Notes: generated by a model from the sequence alone, not told the origin. 64,000 nt of DNA from JBMNPT01 sp050943735 (GCA_050943735.1 JBMNPT010000002.1:62001-126000), one strand, 5' to 3'. Numbered from the stretch's first letter, positions 16,044 to 25,471 are shown. Numbers and translations are program-made.

Positions 16044-16574
16044 ATGCTGCCCCTGTCTGCGCCCCGCAAAATCACGCTGCTGTGTGGAACAGCGGTGGTT
16101 GCGGGATACCTGCTCTGGTGCCATATGTCGTCACCTCAGCTGATCCTCCCGGAAGAGGAACATGACGCTCCCATCTACGTGTTGGTGGAGGGACAGGTGG
16201 CCCAGCCCGGCGTGGCGGAATTGCCACAGGGCGCCACCGCTCTGGATGCCGTACAAGCCCGGGGCGGGACCCTGGAAGGCGCGGTCCGTCCCGATGACAC
16301 CCTGCCGCTGACCAATGGTGCTCACCTGTACATTGCCTCGGTGGACGATCCTCCCCGGATTGACCTCAACCAAATCACCCGGGAACAACTGGACGCCATC
16401 GACGGAATCAACAGCCGGGTGATTGAAAACATCCTGACCTACCGGGATACCTTTGGTCCTTTTCTTTCACCGGAAGAATTGCTGTTGGTGGAAGGTGTGG
16501 GCGAAAAGACCTATGAGAAGATTCTTCCACATATCATCGTGGGCCCCATAGAGCCCTCTCAGGCAAAGGAGTGA
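16044..16574 (+). CDS. ComEA-like protein: membrane anchor, SLBB domain, helix-hairpin-helix
   Basis: 176 residues: an N-terminal membrane segment (about residues 8-27), an SLBB-type segment (about 43-100, IYVLVEGQVAQPGV), and a C-terminal DNA-binding helix-hairpin-helix pair (about 105-165, IDLNQITREQLDAIDGI and LLLVEGVGEKTYEKIL). This is the ComEA order, whose known role is binding incoming DNA at the cell surface. No comEC or comEB follows, so uptake is not shown. AAGGAGGTG precedes the ATG. A response regulator starts 7 bases downstream. Confidence 0.82.
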   Translation: MLPLSAPRKITLLCGTAVVAGYLLWCHMSSPQLILPEEEHDAPIYVLVEGQVAQPGVAELPQGATALDAVQARGGTLEGAVRPDDTLPLTNGAHLYIASVDDPPRIDLNQITREQLDAIDGINSRVIENILTYRDTFGPFLSPEELLLVEGVGEKTYEKILPHIIVGPIEPSQAKE

Positions 16575-16580
16575 CAGTTT

Positions 16581-17282
16581 ATGCGAATACTGGTCGTGGA
16601 TGACGAACAGCTGCTGGTCAAGGGAATCAAATTCAATCTGGAAAACGAAGGCTACGAAGTGGACGCCGCCTATGACGGTGCCACCGCCCTGGAGATGATT
16701 CAAAACAACCACTATGATCTGGTGGTGCTGGATCTGATGCTGCCTCAGCTCAGCGGGCTGGAAGTGTGCTCCCGGGTGCGGGAATTTTCCAACATTCCCA
16801 TCATCATGGTCACCGCCAAAAGCGAAGATGCGGACAAAGTCATGGGCTTTGAGCACGGCGCCGACGATTACCTCACCAAGCCCTTCAACATTGTAGAGCT
16901 GAAGGTGCGGATTCGTGCCATTCTGCGTCGCAGCGGATCGGCCAACAACGCGGCGCGCCAACAGCAGTCCGCCAAGGCTGACACCTATGAAAAATGCGGC
17001 ATCGCGCTGGATTACAACAGCCGCAATGCCATCATCGACGGACGGGAGATTGAACTCACCTCCAAGGAGTTTGATCTGCTGGATCTACTGATGAAAAATC
17101 CCGGCAAGGTGTATTCCCGGGACAACATGCTCAACCTGGTGTGGGGGTATGAATATCCCGGCGATGTGCGCACAGTAGACGTACACATCCGGCGTCTGCG
17201 GGAAAAAATTGAAAAGCACCCCGCCGAACCGGAGCTGGTCATGACAAAATGGGGGGTTGGCTATTATTTCAAGGACAAGTGA
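16581..17282 (+). CDS. OmpR/PhoB family response regulator
   Basis: 233 residues. The receiver domain (1-120) has the acid pair D7-D8, the phosphoacceptor D51 in VVLDLMLP, and Lys in YLTKPFN. A winged-helix DNA-binding domain (about 140-230) follows, with VDVHIRRLREKIE. Its stop lies 8 bases before the kinase start, so they form one system. The divergent DacF-like gene, the ComEA gene and the GerMN lipoprotein suggest an envelope-related regulon; that is inference. Confidence 0.94.
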   Translation: MRILVVDDEQLLVKGIKFNLENEGYEVDAAYDGATALEMIQNNHYDLVVLDLMLPQLSGLEVCSRVREFSNIPIIMVTAKSEDADKVMGFEHGADDYLTKPFNIVELKVRIRAILRRSGSANNAARQQQSAKADTYEKCGIALDYNSRNAIIDGREIELTSKEFDLLDLLMKNPGKVYSRDNMLNLVWGYEYPGDVRTVDVHIRRLREKIEKHPAEPELVMTKWGVGYYFKDK

Positions 17283-17289
17283 GGCCCTA

Positions 17290-18723
17290 TTGCGAAACCG
17301 CGCCGCACGGCCCATTTTCACCACCCTGCGGGTCAAAATGCTGCTGGCCTATCTGGGCATCATCGCCCTGATTCTGGCCATTCTCAACTATTACCCGCTG
17401 CTCATCGCGCGGGACTTTATCATCTCCACCAACCAGGAGGATATCCTGGCGGACTGTAATTTCATCGCACAGCGGGCCTCCAGTTTTTCGGAGGACAACC
17501 TGCAGAGCTCCATGGACACACTGGTGTCCAATATGAATCTCTCCCGGCAGTACAACCGCATTCTGGTCACCGACCAAAATGCTGTCGTGCTCTATGACAA
17601 CCAGCAACAGGAAAACATCCGGGGGAAAAAAGCCATCTTCTCAGAAATCTACACCGCTTTGGGCGGACAGGAAGTCTTTTTGCCCACCTACACCCCCGAT
17701 GTGTTTACCTTTTCCGCCGCCGCTCCTCTGCTGGCTGACGAAGAAGTGGTGGGCTGTGTTTATTTGACCACCACCTCCTACGAAGAGGCACAGCTACTCA
17801 CCTCCACACAGAACCAGATTTTGCTTTTCACCCTGATTCTGTGCGCTCTGGTCATGGGGCTGAGCTTTTTCTTTTCAGTGGTGCTCACAGGTCAGATCAA
17901 AGTGCTGGGCAGCGGCGTCCGCCACATGCAAGAGGGCGATTATCAGACCAAGGTGCCAGTGACCACAGACGATGAGCTGGGCCAATTGGCACAAGCCTTC
18001 AACGACCTGACCATCAAGCTATATGAAACCGATGAAAAGCGGAAACAGTTTGTATCCGACGCCTCTCACGAACTCAAAACACCCCTGGCTTCCATCAAGC
18101 TGCTGGTGGACTCCATCAACTCCAGCCCCGATATGGACCGGGCTCTGCTGGCCGAATTTCTGGAGGACATCAGCAATGAAATCGACCGGCTGGTGCGCAT
18201 CACCGAGCATCTGTTCATCCTCACCCGAATGGACAGCGATCTGGTTTCTCCCCCCGTCCGCATCGACGCCAAAGCGGAAATCCAGCGGGCTCTGCGCACA
18301 CTGGTCCCCATCGCCCAATCCCGGGGGATTTCGGTCACCTATGCTCTGGAGGACGACTGTTACCTCATGGGCAGCCAAGAGGGCTTCTCTCATGTGGTAT
18401 ACAATCTCATCGATAACGCCATCAAGTACAACACCGATTTTGGGTATGTGACCCTGCGGCTGTTTGTGCGGGATGAACTACTGTATTTTGTAGTCAAAGA
18501 CAATGGCATCGGCATCAGCCAGGAGGACCAGAAACACATTTTCAACCGTTTCTACCGGGTGGACAAAGCCCGTTCCCGGGAAACCGGCGGCACCGGTTTG
18601 GGACTCTCCATTGTACAGGCCAATGTGCAGCTGCTGGGCGGTGAAATCACCCTGGACAGCGAACTGGGCAAAGGAAGTAAATTCACCGTGACGCTGCCGG
18701 CCTGTCCTCCTCCCCAAAACTGA
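17290..18723 (+). CDS. Sensor histidine kinase (TM - extracytoplasmic - TM - HAMP - HisKA - HATPase)
   Basis: 477 residues from a TTG start at 17290, chosen because AAGTGAGG lies before it. A TTG at 17257 inside the regulator gene is in frame but has no site. TM1 is about residues 17-40, the outside sensor about 41-175, TM2 about 176-200, then HAMP. The phosphorylated His is about residue 260 (SDASHELKTPL). ATP-binding boxes are N (YNLIDNAIKYN, about 370), G1 (DNGIGIS, about 402) and G2 (GGTGLGLS, about 433). It resembles PhoR/WalK-type kinases. The signal is unknown. Confidence 0.93.
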   Translation: MRNRAARPIFTTLRVKMLLAYLGIIALILAILNYYPLLIARDFIISTNQEDILADCNFIAQRASSFSEDNLQSSMDTLVSNMNLSRQYNRILVTDQNAVVLYDNQQQENIRGKKAIFSEIYTALGGQEVFLPTYTPDVFTFSAAAPLLADEEVVGCVYLTTTSYEEAQLLTSTQNQILLFTLILCALVMGLSFFFSVVLTGQIKVLGSGVRHMQEGDYQTKVPVTTDDELGQLAQAFNDLTIKLYETDEKRKQFVSDASHELKTPLASIKLLVDSINSSPDMDRALLAEFLEDISNEIDRLVRITEHLFILTRMDSDLVSPPVRIDAKAEIQRALRTLVPIAQSRGISVTYALEDDCYLMGSQEGFSHVVYNLIDNAIKYNTDFGYVTLRLFVRDELLYFVVKDNGIGISQEDQKHIFNRFYRVDKARSRETGGTGLGLSIVQANVQLLGGEITLDSELGKGSKFTVTLPACPPPQN

Positions 18724-18755
18724 CGAAAGGAGCGGCGCTGTGCGCTGATGATTTT

Positions 18756-19709
18756 ATGTTTTCACAATTGTGTTCTCTGGCGCTGTGCGCCGTATTGTTT
18801 TTCACCGGAGGCTGCGGCACTGCTCCTGTTACGCCCACCGCTTCGGTGAATCTCACCCAGAGTGAATTCACCCTCTGCTTCGTAGCGCAGAACCGCAACC
18901 AGAGCGAAGATTTAATGTATTCCGAAACCCGTACCATCGCCTACGACCCGGCCGCGGGTCCCGAGAGCTATGTCTTGCAGGCACTCTTCGCCGGACCGGA
19001 AAGTTCCAAGGGACTCAATGTCATCCCCTCCAATCTGGCGGTAAAGGAGCTGCAAAAGCAGGATGGCACTCTTCTGATCATTCTCACCTTTTCTGGAGAA
19101 AAACCCCGGGAAAGTTTTGACTTCCGACTGGTGAAAACCTCTGTGGCGATGACCATGCTGGAACTGGAAGACGTACGGCAGGTGGGGGTCTACATGGACG
19201 AGGTGGAATATGATGCCTCGGGTATGCCCGCCGACCTGTTCCGCAAGGAGGATGTGATCACCCCGGATACCCTCAATGAAATCACCGAATTGCCAGTCAC
19301 TCTCTATCTGCCCGACACCAAAACAGGTACCCTTGTGCCCACCTCCCGCAACATCACCAGCGGCTCGGAAACTTCCATTCTGTCCGCTGTGGTGGCTGAA
19401 GTGTGGAAAACCACCGACGCCAACAACCCCACCCGTTCTCTGTACAACCAGAACGCACGGCTGCTGTCAGTCTTCCGGGAGGACGGAGTGGTATACCTGA
19501 ACTTTTCCGAAGCCATTGAAGCCGCGGACAGTCCGCCCGCACAGGTGTCCCTGTGCATTTACGGGCTGATCAATTCCATCTGTGCGCTGGATGAAACCTA
19601 TTCCGTCTCCCTGCTGGTCAAAGGCAAGCCCTATGACAGCTACATGCAATACACCCAGATGGAGGTCTTTGTGTTCAACCAATCCCTGGTGGGTGAACCC
19701 ACCGCATAA
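18756..19709 (+). CDS. GerMN-domain lipoprotein
   Basis: 317 residues with a lipoprotein signal peptide whose lipobox ends FFTGGC (Cys about residue 20). Two GerMN domains follow, about 60-165 and 190-310. GerM of Bacillus has two such domains and links to SpoIIQ-SpoIIIAH complexes and spore cortex/germination. Other GerMN lipoproteins sit beside two-component systems in actinobacteria. Here it follows the kinase by 32 bases, so it may be a signal partner or a target. The ATG at 18756 has its AAAGGAGC site unusually far upstream. Confidence 0.82.
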   Translation: MFSQLCSLALCAVLFFTGGCGTAPVTPTASVNLTQSEFTLCFVAQNRNQSEDLMYSETRTIAYDPAAGPESYVLQALFAGPESSKGLNVIPSNLAVKELQKQDGTLLIILTFSGEKPRESFDFRLVKTSVAMTMLELEDVRQVGVYMDEVEYDASGMPADLFRKEDVITPDTLNEITELPVTLYLPDTKTGTLVPTSRNITSGSETSILSAVVAEVWKTTDANNPTRSLYNQNARLLSVFREDGVVYLNFSEAIEAADSPPAQVSLCIYGLINSICALDETYSVSLLVKGKPYDSYMQYTQMEVFVFNQSLVGEPTA

Positions 19710-19724
19710 GGAGGTCCTGTAACT

Positions 19725-20114
19725 ATGAAAAGCATCAAACCGGGACGTGGTCCTTCCATGATGGGCGGCGTCATGTCACTGCTGGTGGGACTGGGCGGTG
19801 TCTTTTGGACTCTCACTGCCTTTAGCAGCGGAGCACCTATCTTTTTCTGTCTGTTTGGCGTGGTATTTGTGGTCATCGCAGTGGTGCAGGCCTGGTATCA
19901 ATTCCACAATGCCACTCAGAAAAACCGCTGGTCCTCCTTTGACATCACCGACAGCCAGGAGGAACCCGATCCGCTGCAACAGGCTTTTCAGGAGGAGAAA
20001 ACCACTCCGCCTCACCAGGATGATCCGGTGGAAAGCCGTTTTTGCCCCTATTGCGGAGCGCCGGTCCAGCCAGGCTTCCAATTTTGCAATCGCTGCGGCC
20101 GTCCGCTCCCCTAA
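19725..20114 (+). CDS. Small membrane protein with C-terminal zinc ribbon
   Basis: 129 residues, not assigned to a named family. Two membrane segments (about residues 13-33 and 38-57) are followed by an acidic, glutamine-rich cytoplasmic linker and a zinc ribbon with Cys pairs CPYC and CNRC at about 107-124. It is the last gene of the comEA-to-here unit, with AAGGAGGTCC before the ATG and a terminator after. Such membrane zinc-ribbon proteins are common and mostly uncharacterised. Confidence 0.75.
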   Translation: MKSIKPGRGPSMMGGVMSLLVGLGGVFWTLTAFSSGAPIFFCLFGVVFVVIAVVQAWYQFHNATQKNRWSSFDITDSQEEPDPLQQAFQEEKTTPPHQDDPVESRFCPYCGAPVQPGFQFCNRCGRPLP

Positions 20115-20120
20115 ACGCAT

Positions 20121-20156
20121 AAAAAAACGCCTCTGTAAAAACAGAGGCGTTTTTTT
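20121..20156. terminator. Bidirectional terminator
   Basis: ACGCCTCTGT (20127-20136) pairs with 20141-20150 across AAAA, flanked by seven A and seven T residues. Confidence 0.92.
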
Positions 20157-21531
20157 ATGTTTCCAACTCCCAGGCCAATGCCAGTTTTTCCACCCCTCTG
20201 CGAATCTTCTCCGCTGGCAGAGCTCCATACCCCAGCAGAACGGTGCTTTGGTATCGCGGAGGCATTGGCCCCGCAAAATACCGGGCAATGGGATACACCC
20301 GCACTCCTGCATCCAATGCCCGCTGACACAACTCTGCTTCCGGGCGCCCCCGGCGGTCCCGCACCAGCAAGTGGTGACCGGCCATTTCTCCCCCTATCTC
20401 CAGCTGCCCATCATACCGACCCAAAGCCGCCGACAGCGCTTCTCTGCGCTGCCGGTACAGATTACGCATCCGATTGAGATGGGTCTGGAATTGTCCGCTG
20501 CGCAAAAATTCCACCAGCACCTTTTGCTCCAAGCCAGATACCGCTGAACTAAATGCTGCGTATTTTTGACGATAGATCTCCAGCAGCGCGCCGGGCAGCA
20601 CCATATAGCCAATGCGCAGAGAAGGCGCCACCGATTTGGAAAAAGTCCCCAGATAGATCACCCGGCCATGGGGATCAATGCTCTGCAAAGAGGGCACCGG
20701 GCGGGTATGGTACCGAAATTCACTGTCATAATCGTCCTCGATGATGTACCGTTCCTGTCCTTCACCCGCCCAGTTGAGCAGCTGCACCCGCCGACCGATG
20801 GGCATGGTAAAGCCCAGCGGGAACTGGTGGGAGGGCGTGATATAAAGCGCGGTTCGATGGAGTCCCTCCAGTAGTCCGGGAATCACCCCCTGTTCATCCA
20901 TGGCGATGGTGCGCACCGGATGGCCCATCCGTATGAAATAGTCGGCCATCCCATGATACACTGGGTCTTCCATAGCCAGCGTAAACCGGTTGTCCAGCAG
21001 ATAGCTGAGAATTTGCAGCAAATGTTCCGTACCGGCTCCCACCACCACCTGCCGGGCGTCGCACCGCACCCCTCTGGCCTGCCGCAGATACCGGGCGATC
21101 CACTCCCGCAGCTGGGGATCTCCCTGAGCGGGTGGGCAGTCCAACAGTGTAGCGTCACATTCATCAAAAGCCCCCCGCAGCAATCTCCGCCACTGATTGT
21201 AGGGAAACGCCTCCGCCGCCACCCCGGACGTGGAAAAATCCACTTCCACAGAAGGTAGAGGCTGTATTCCCAGTGGAGTCTCCGTCTCTTCCAGCCGCAG
21301 GGACGCCATTTCATCAATGGCGCACACAAAAAAACCCCGCTGCGGCTGGGCCTCTATAAAGCCCTCTGACACCAGCTGGCTGTAAGCGTTGTCCACTGTG
21401 CTCAAACTCACTCCCAACTCTTCTGCCATTTGCCGCCGGGAGGGGAGTTTTTCACCCGCTGTGCGGTTTCCGCTGCGGATTTCCTCCCGCAGGCTTTGAT
21501 AGATTTGTACATACAGTGGAATGTTTTTCAT
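20155..21531 (-). CDS. MocR/GabR-type regulator (GntR HTH fused to PLP aminotransferase fold)
   Basis: 458 residues. A winged HTH of the GntR class (about 10-70; LPSRRQMAEELGVSLSTVD) is fused to a fold-type I aminotransferase domain (about 110-455). The PLP Lys is expected in YLGTFSKSVAPSLRIGY, about residue 294, where SKS-PSLR matches the family. MocR proteins use PLP as ligand and often control a divergent PLP or vitamin B6 gene. The class V aminotransferase is divergent here, so it is the likely target. The start at 21531 follows TTGGAGGAAGTT. Confidence 0.9.
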   Translation of the reverse strand: MKNIPLYVQIYQSLREEIRSGNRTAGEKLPSRRQMAEELGVSLSTVDNAYSQLVSEGFIEAQPQRGFFVCAIDEMASLRLEETETPLGIQPLPSVEVDFSTSGVAAEAFPYNQWRRLLRGAFDECDATLLDCPPAQGDPQLREWIARYLRQARGVRCDARQVVVGAGTEHLLQILSYLLDNRFTLAMEDPVYHGMADYFIRMGHPVRTIAMDEQGVIPGLLEGLHRTALYITPSHQFPLGFTMPIGRRVQLLNWAGEGQERYIIEDDYDSEFRYHTRPVPSLQSIDPHGRVIYLGTFSKSVAPSLRIGYMVLPGALLEIYRQKYAAFSSAVSGLEQKVLVEFLRSGQFQTHLNRMRNLYRQRREALSAALGRYDGQLEIGGEMAGHHLLVRDRRGRPEAELCQRALDAGVRVYPIARYFAGPMPPRYQSTVLLGYGALPAEKIRRGVEKLALAWELET

Positions 21532-21542
21532 AACTTCCTCCA

Positions 21543-21606
21543 ACTGGTCTTATAAAATAATTCATTTTTGGTATTTTTCATAATACCAGTATGGTTGTAT
21601 TATAAT
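21543..21606. promoter_or_regulatory. Candidate MocR operator and promoter for the divergent aminotransferase
   Basis: GGTATT-N6-AATACC at 21570-21587 is a perfect dyad. An outer dyad, ACTGGT (21543-21548) and ACCAGT (21585-21590), surrounds it. TATAAT at 21601-21606 is a good -10 for the rightward gene. Assignment to MocR is from position. Confidence 0.55.
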
Positions 21607-21734
21607 TCCATGGCCATACAAAATCAATCCCTGTGAAATGAGGTTTTTGTCATGTATTGTTCCCAATCCGCCAGCCCATTGCATGGGCCGACACTTTGTG
21701 CCGGATTCGTCTTTTTGAGAAAGGAGGGCCTCTG

Positions 21735-22880
21735 ATGAACATGCTGTGGATGACCCCTGGCCCCACCCAGGTACGGGAAAACGTCCGGCTGGCCCGGGCC
21801 ATGGAAACCGGCAACTCCGATCTGGAGGCTGACTTCTACTCCCTATATCACGAAACCTGCGCTCTGCTGAGCCAACTGCTCCACACCGCCAATCCCAGCT
21901 ACCTGCTCAGCGGAGAAGGCATCCTGGGCCTGGAGGCAGCCTGCGCCTCCCTCACCCAGCCCGGAGACCGGGTGTTGGTGCTGGACAATGGGATTTTCGG
22001 GCGGGGCTTTGCGGATTTTGTCCGGCTTTACGGCGGAGCGCCTGTACTGTATACCCGGGATTATACCCGTCCCTTTGACCCGGATGAGCTGGAGGCCTTT
22101 CTCCGACAGGATCACGATTTCACCTACGCCACACTGGTCCACTGCGACACCCCCACTGGTCTCACCAACGACATCCATACCCTATGTCCTCTGCTGGCCC
22201 GGTACGGTCTGCTCACCGTGGTGGATTCGGTAGCGGGCATGTTTGGGGAACGGGTGGACGTGGACCAGGCGGGCATTGACATCCTGTGTGGCGGCACTCA
22301 AAAAGCCCTCTCCGCTCCTGTGGGCATGACTCTGCTCACCGTCAGCCCCCGGGCACTGGAAGCCATGCAGCAGCGCACCGTTCCCATTGCCGCTTTTTAC
22401 GCCAACATTCTGCAGTTCAAAGACTACTGGGAAAACCAGTGGTTCCCCTACACCATGCCCTACAGTGACATTCTGGGCGTGCGGCAGGCTCTGCTCAATG
22501 TGGCGGAGGACCCCCAGGCCCTCATCCGCCGGCACAGTGCCATCGCCGGCGCCACCCGCCATGCGCTGACCCAGGGGGGACTGTCCCTTTATCTCACCAA
22601 TGGATTTTCCAACAATGTGACTGTCTTTCACCTCCCCGACGGCCTCAGCGACCAGCCAGTACTGGACCATCTGGCCCGTCGGTATCAGGTGGGGCTGGCC
22701 GGTTCTCTGGGCCCTCTAGCCGGTTCTCTGCTGCGCATCGGCCACATGGGAGAAAACGCCAATCCCGCTCACATGACAGCGGCATTGGACGCTCTGGACC
22801 GTACCTTGCGGGATCTGGGGCATCCTCCCGCCTGTCGGCTGGGAGACTCCTTTCTGGCAGCACTGTCCAACCATCTGTAA
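21735..22880 (+). CDS. Class V aminotransferase, alanine-glyoxylate type
   Basis: 381 residues with fold-type I PLP chemistry. It starts MNMLWMTPGPTQV, the usual beginning of the alanine-glyoxylate / serine-pyruvate group. The PLP Lys is in CGGTQKALSAPVGM near residue 193, with the pyridine-N Asp in VVDSVAGMFG. Related enzymes include phosphonate and purine-catabolism transaminases, so the substrate pair is not fixed. The ATG at 21735 follows AAGGAGGGCC. It is divergent from a MocR regulator and ends at a terminator. Confidence 0.85.
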   Translation: MNMLWMTPGPTQVRENVRLARAMETGNSDLEADFYSLYHETCALLSQLLHTANPSYLLSGEGILGLEAACASLTQPGDRVLVLDNGIFGRGFADFVRLYGGAPVLYTRDYTRPFDPDELEAFLRQDHDFTYATLVHCDTPTGLTNDIHTLCPLLARYGLLTVVDSVAGMFGERVDVDQAGIDILCGGTQKALSAPVGMTLLTVSPRALEAMQQRTVPIAAFYANILQFKDYWENQWFPYTMPYSDILGVRQALLNVAEDPQALIRRHSAIAGATRHALTQGGLSLYLTNGFSNNVTVFHLPDGLSDQPVLDHLARRYQVGLAGSLGPLAGSLLRIGHMGENANPAHMTAALDALDRTLRDLGHPPACRLGDSFLAALSNHL

Positions 22881-22883
22881 AAC

Positions 22884-22917
22884 AAAAGAGCCTCCGAATC
22901 ATCGGAGGCTCTTTTTT
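22884..22917. terminator. Bidirectional terminator
   Basis: AGAGCCTCCGA (22887-22897) pairs with 22902-22912, 11 bp, with A- and T-runs. Confidence 0.92.
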
Positions 22918-24238
22918 ATCCAATTCCCTTATACCACATGCTGAGCAAAAAGACCAGTGCTGCCAATCCCACATAGAGGTATTTTCCAGTGAAGAAAAAG
23001 GCGCTTCCCAGTGGTTTCACCCGTCCCTGGTTCAGCTCCGGCTCCATATGGCGCCGACCCAACACCCAGTAGATCATAATGGCGCCCAGCAGTGCCCCAA
23101 AGGGTACCACATAAATGGTGATCACATCCATCCAGGTGCCCAGATAAAGGTCGTTTTCAATGAACAGTCCCACACCAAAGGCCAGTGCTCCCACCAGCAC
23201 CAATGCCCATTTCCGGGGCAGATGCAAATGTGTTTGGGCCGCTTCGGAGCACACTTCAAACATATTGACCAACGACGTAATGCCCGCAAACAGCACCGAG
23301 ATGAAAAACAGCACAGCGATCAGCTGTCCCATAGGCATTTCCGCAAAGACCCGGGGAAGTGTGAGGAAAATCAGAGGAGGGCCGCTGTTGGGGTCCATGC
23401 CAAAGGCAAACACTGCCGGAATGATGGCAAATCCCGCAATCAGCGCCGCGCAGGTATCCAGCAGGGCCGTCATGGCAGAGGAGTGAACAATGTCCTCTTC
23501 CCGACTGAGATAGCTGCCGTAGATGATCATACCGCTGCCGGTGATGGACAGGGAAAAGAAAGCCTGTCCCATGGCCATCACCCAGGTATCCGGGTTGAGC
23601 AGCGCCTCCCACCGGGGGATGAGCAGATAGGCATAGCCCTCCATGGCACCAGGTAAAAACGCCACCCGTACCGCGATGATCAGAAACAGCACAAAAAAGG
23701 CCGGCATCATAAATTTATTGACCCGTTCAATGCCCTTGAGTACACCAAATGCCAGAACACCCACCGCCAGCACAATCACCAACAAATGCCAGGGCACACT
23801 GCCGAAAGAGCCTCTCATCTGATCAAAATACTCTTGCGGCTCCACCTGAAACATAGCGTTTGTGGCAGCGCCGGCGGCGCAGCGCAACACCCATCCCACA
23901 ATGACCGCATACCCGATGGCAATCCCCAGGGAGCCCACCAACGGAATGGCCCCCAGCCAGGCGCCGCCCTTTTTCCCCCGGCTGCGCAGAGCGTAGTCGT
24001 AAGAGCCGATGGGGCCAGTACGGGTCAGACGTCCCAGAGCGAACTCACCCGAAAGGCCTACCAGTCCAAACAGCGCAACAAATCCAAAATAGATCAGCAA
24101 AAAGGCCGCGCCGCCATACTGTCCCAGCCGATAGGGAAACATCCAGATGTTGCCCATTTCCACAGCCGAACCCACCGACGCCAGCACAAAGCCGATTCGT
24201 GAGGCAAATTGACCATTTGCCGAAATTTTTTTCTCCAT
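22916..24238 (-). CDS. Sodium-dependent transporter, NSS/SNF family
   Basis: 440 residues with 11-12 predicted membrane segments and the LeuT fold. TM1 carries the unwound signature GNIWMFPYRLGQYGG (residues about 29-43), and TM6 the FSLSITGSGM stretch. The family imports amino acids or related amines with Na+. Bacterial members with 11 segments such as Tyt1 and MhsT transport aromatic and other neutral amino acids, so substrate is open. It faces the aminotransferase gene across a shared terminator. AAAGGAAGGG precedes the ATG. Confidence 0.92.
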   Translation of the reverse strand: MEKKISANGQFASRIGFVLASVGSAVEMGNIWMFPYRLGQYGGAAFLLIYFGFVALFGLVGLSGEFALGRLTRTGPIGSYDYALRSRGKKGGAWLGAIPLVGSLGIAIGYAVIVGWVLRCAAGAATNAMFQVEPQEYFDQMRGSFGSVPWHLLVIVLAVGVLAFGVLKGIERVNKFMMPAFFVLFLIIAVRVAFLPGAMEGYAYLLIPRWEALLNPDTWVMAMGQAFFSLSITGSGMIIYGSYLSREEDIVHSSAMTALLDTCAALIAGFAIIPAVFAFGMDPNSGPPLIFLTLPRVFAEMPMGQLIAVLFFISVLFAGITSLVNMFEVCSEAAQTHLHLPRKWALVLVGALAFGVGLFIENDLYLGTWMDVITIYVVPFGALLGAIMIYWVLGRRHMEPELNQGRVKPLGSAFFFTGKYLYVGLAALVFLLSMWYKGIG

Positions 24239-24397
24239 ACGTCCCTTCCTTTCCCCTTTTGGTTCCGCATTCCTATTGTACGCAAAAGCGTTCCTTCTTG
24301 CAAGTTCTTTTCCCCTCTTTCCCGCCCTGTGTCAAAAATTTCTCCTCTGTAATAGGCTATAGCACAATCAATATCTCACAAAGGAGCGAATTGTGCC
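24239..24397. other. Divergent intergenic region
   Basis: A 159-base pyrimidine-rich then AT-rich gap between head-to-head genes. Apart from the AAAGGAGCG site of the ATPase gene, no clear promoter or operator was identified. Confidence 0.4.
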
Positions 24398-25465
24398 ATG
24401 ACATCTGCCGCCATTCCCACTTTATTTCTGGGTACCAATGCCCCTGGAACCTTTGTCTCTCATTTTGAGCAACTGCTGAATCCCCAGTCCCTGCGCAAAC
24501 TGTACATTCTCAAAGGAGGCCCCGGCTGCGGCAAATCCACCCTCATGCGCCATGTGGGTGAGAGCTTCGCCCAGGCAGGACACCCCATCGTTCACATTCC
24601 CTGCAGCAGTGATCCCCATTCACTGGATGTGATTGTGGTTCCCGATCTGGGCATCGCTGTGGTAGACGGTACCGCTCCCCATGTACTGGAACCTCTCAAT
24701 CCGGGACTGGACCAGACCATCTGGAATTTGGGGCAGTTTATCGATGAAGAGGGTATGCGTTCGGTGGAAGATCAGGTGCGGGAAAGCCAGCACCGTCTCT
24801 CCCAGTGGTTCCAGCGCAGCTGGCGGTATTTGCTGGCCTGCCAGTGTCTGCTGCGGGAACGCGACTCGCTGCTGACCCCCTACATGCAAAGTGCCCGGCT
24901 CCAACGGCTGGCCTCTCGTCTGATCAAGAAGGAATTTCCCCAACGCCGGGGAATCACCGGCCGGCTTTCCCGGGGCTTTCTCACCGCCATCACACCGGAA
25001 GGAGTGGTAACCACCCAGCAATGGCTGCGCGAATACCGCTGCTACTGGCTGAAGGACTCTCATGGACTGGTGCATCAGCTGCTCAAACCGCTGCAGGATG
25101 CCGCACTGGAACGCGGCTGGAATGTGCTGGCCTGTTATGATCCTCTGGAGCCCCAGAAACTGCGGCAGCTGATTGTACCTCAGTGCCGTCTGGCATTCCT
25201 CTGTGATGAGCCTCCCTGCGCTCCTCAGCGGGTGCTGAATCTGGACCGCTATGTGGATCCTCATGGATTGGCTCTCACCCGCGGACGCCGTCGTTTTCTG
25301 CGCAAAACCTTTGATGCCTTGCTGGAAGGCGCTTTGGATTCCCTTCGGGAAGCCAAAGCGGAACACGATGTGCTGGAGGTTCTGTACACCACCCATGTGG
25401 ACTTTGACGCTCTCAATGTCTGGCAGAATGCCCTGCTGCAAAAACTGCTGCGGGACAGCCGCTAA
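24398..25465 (+). CDS. P-loop ATPase of the PRK06851 type, function unknown
   Basis: 355 residues. A Walker A motif GGPGCGKST lies at about residues 34-42. A second half (about 190-350) resembles a duplicated nucleotide-binding domain but its Walker A is not obvious. Family members are spread among spore-forming Firmicutes and have no settled function. Sequences such as HIPCSSDPHSLD and VVDGTAPH are typical of this family. ATG with AAAGGAGCG upstream. It is single, with a terminator hairpin after. Confidence 0.78.
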   Translation: MTSAAIPTLFLGTNAPGTFVSHFEQLLNPQSLRKLYILKGGPGCGKSTLMRHVGESFAQAGHPIVHIPCSSDPHSLDVIVVPDLGIAVVDGTAPHVLEPLNPGLDQTIWNLGQFIDEEGMRSVEDQVRESQHRLSQWFQRSWRYLLACQCLLRERDSLLTPYMQSARLQRLASRLIKKEFPQRRGITGRLSRGFLTAITPEGVVTTQQWLREYRCYWLKDSHGLVHQLLKPLQDAALERGWNVLACYDPLEPQKLRQLIVPQCRLAFLCDEPPCAPQRVLNLDRYVDPHGLALTRGRRRFLRKTFDALLEGALDSLREAKAEHDVLEVLYTTHVDFDALNVWQNALLQKLLRDSR

Positions 25466-25471
25466 GCTCCG

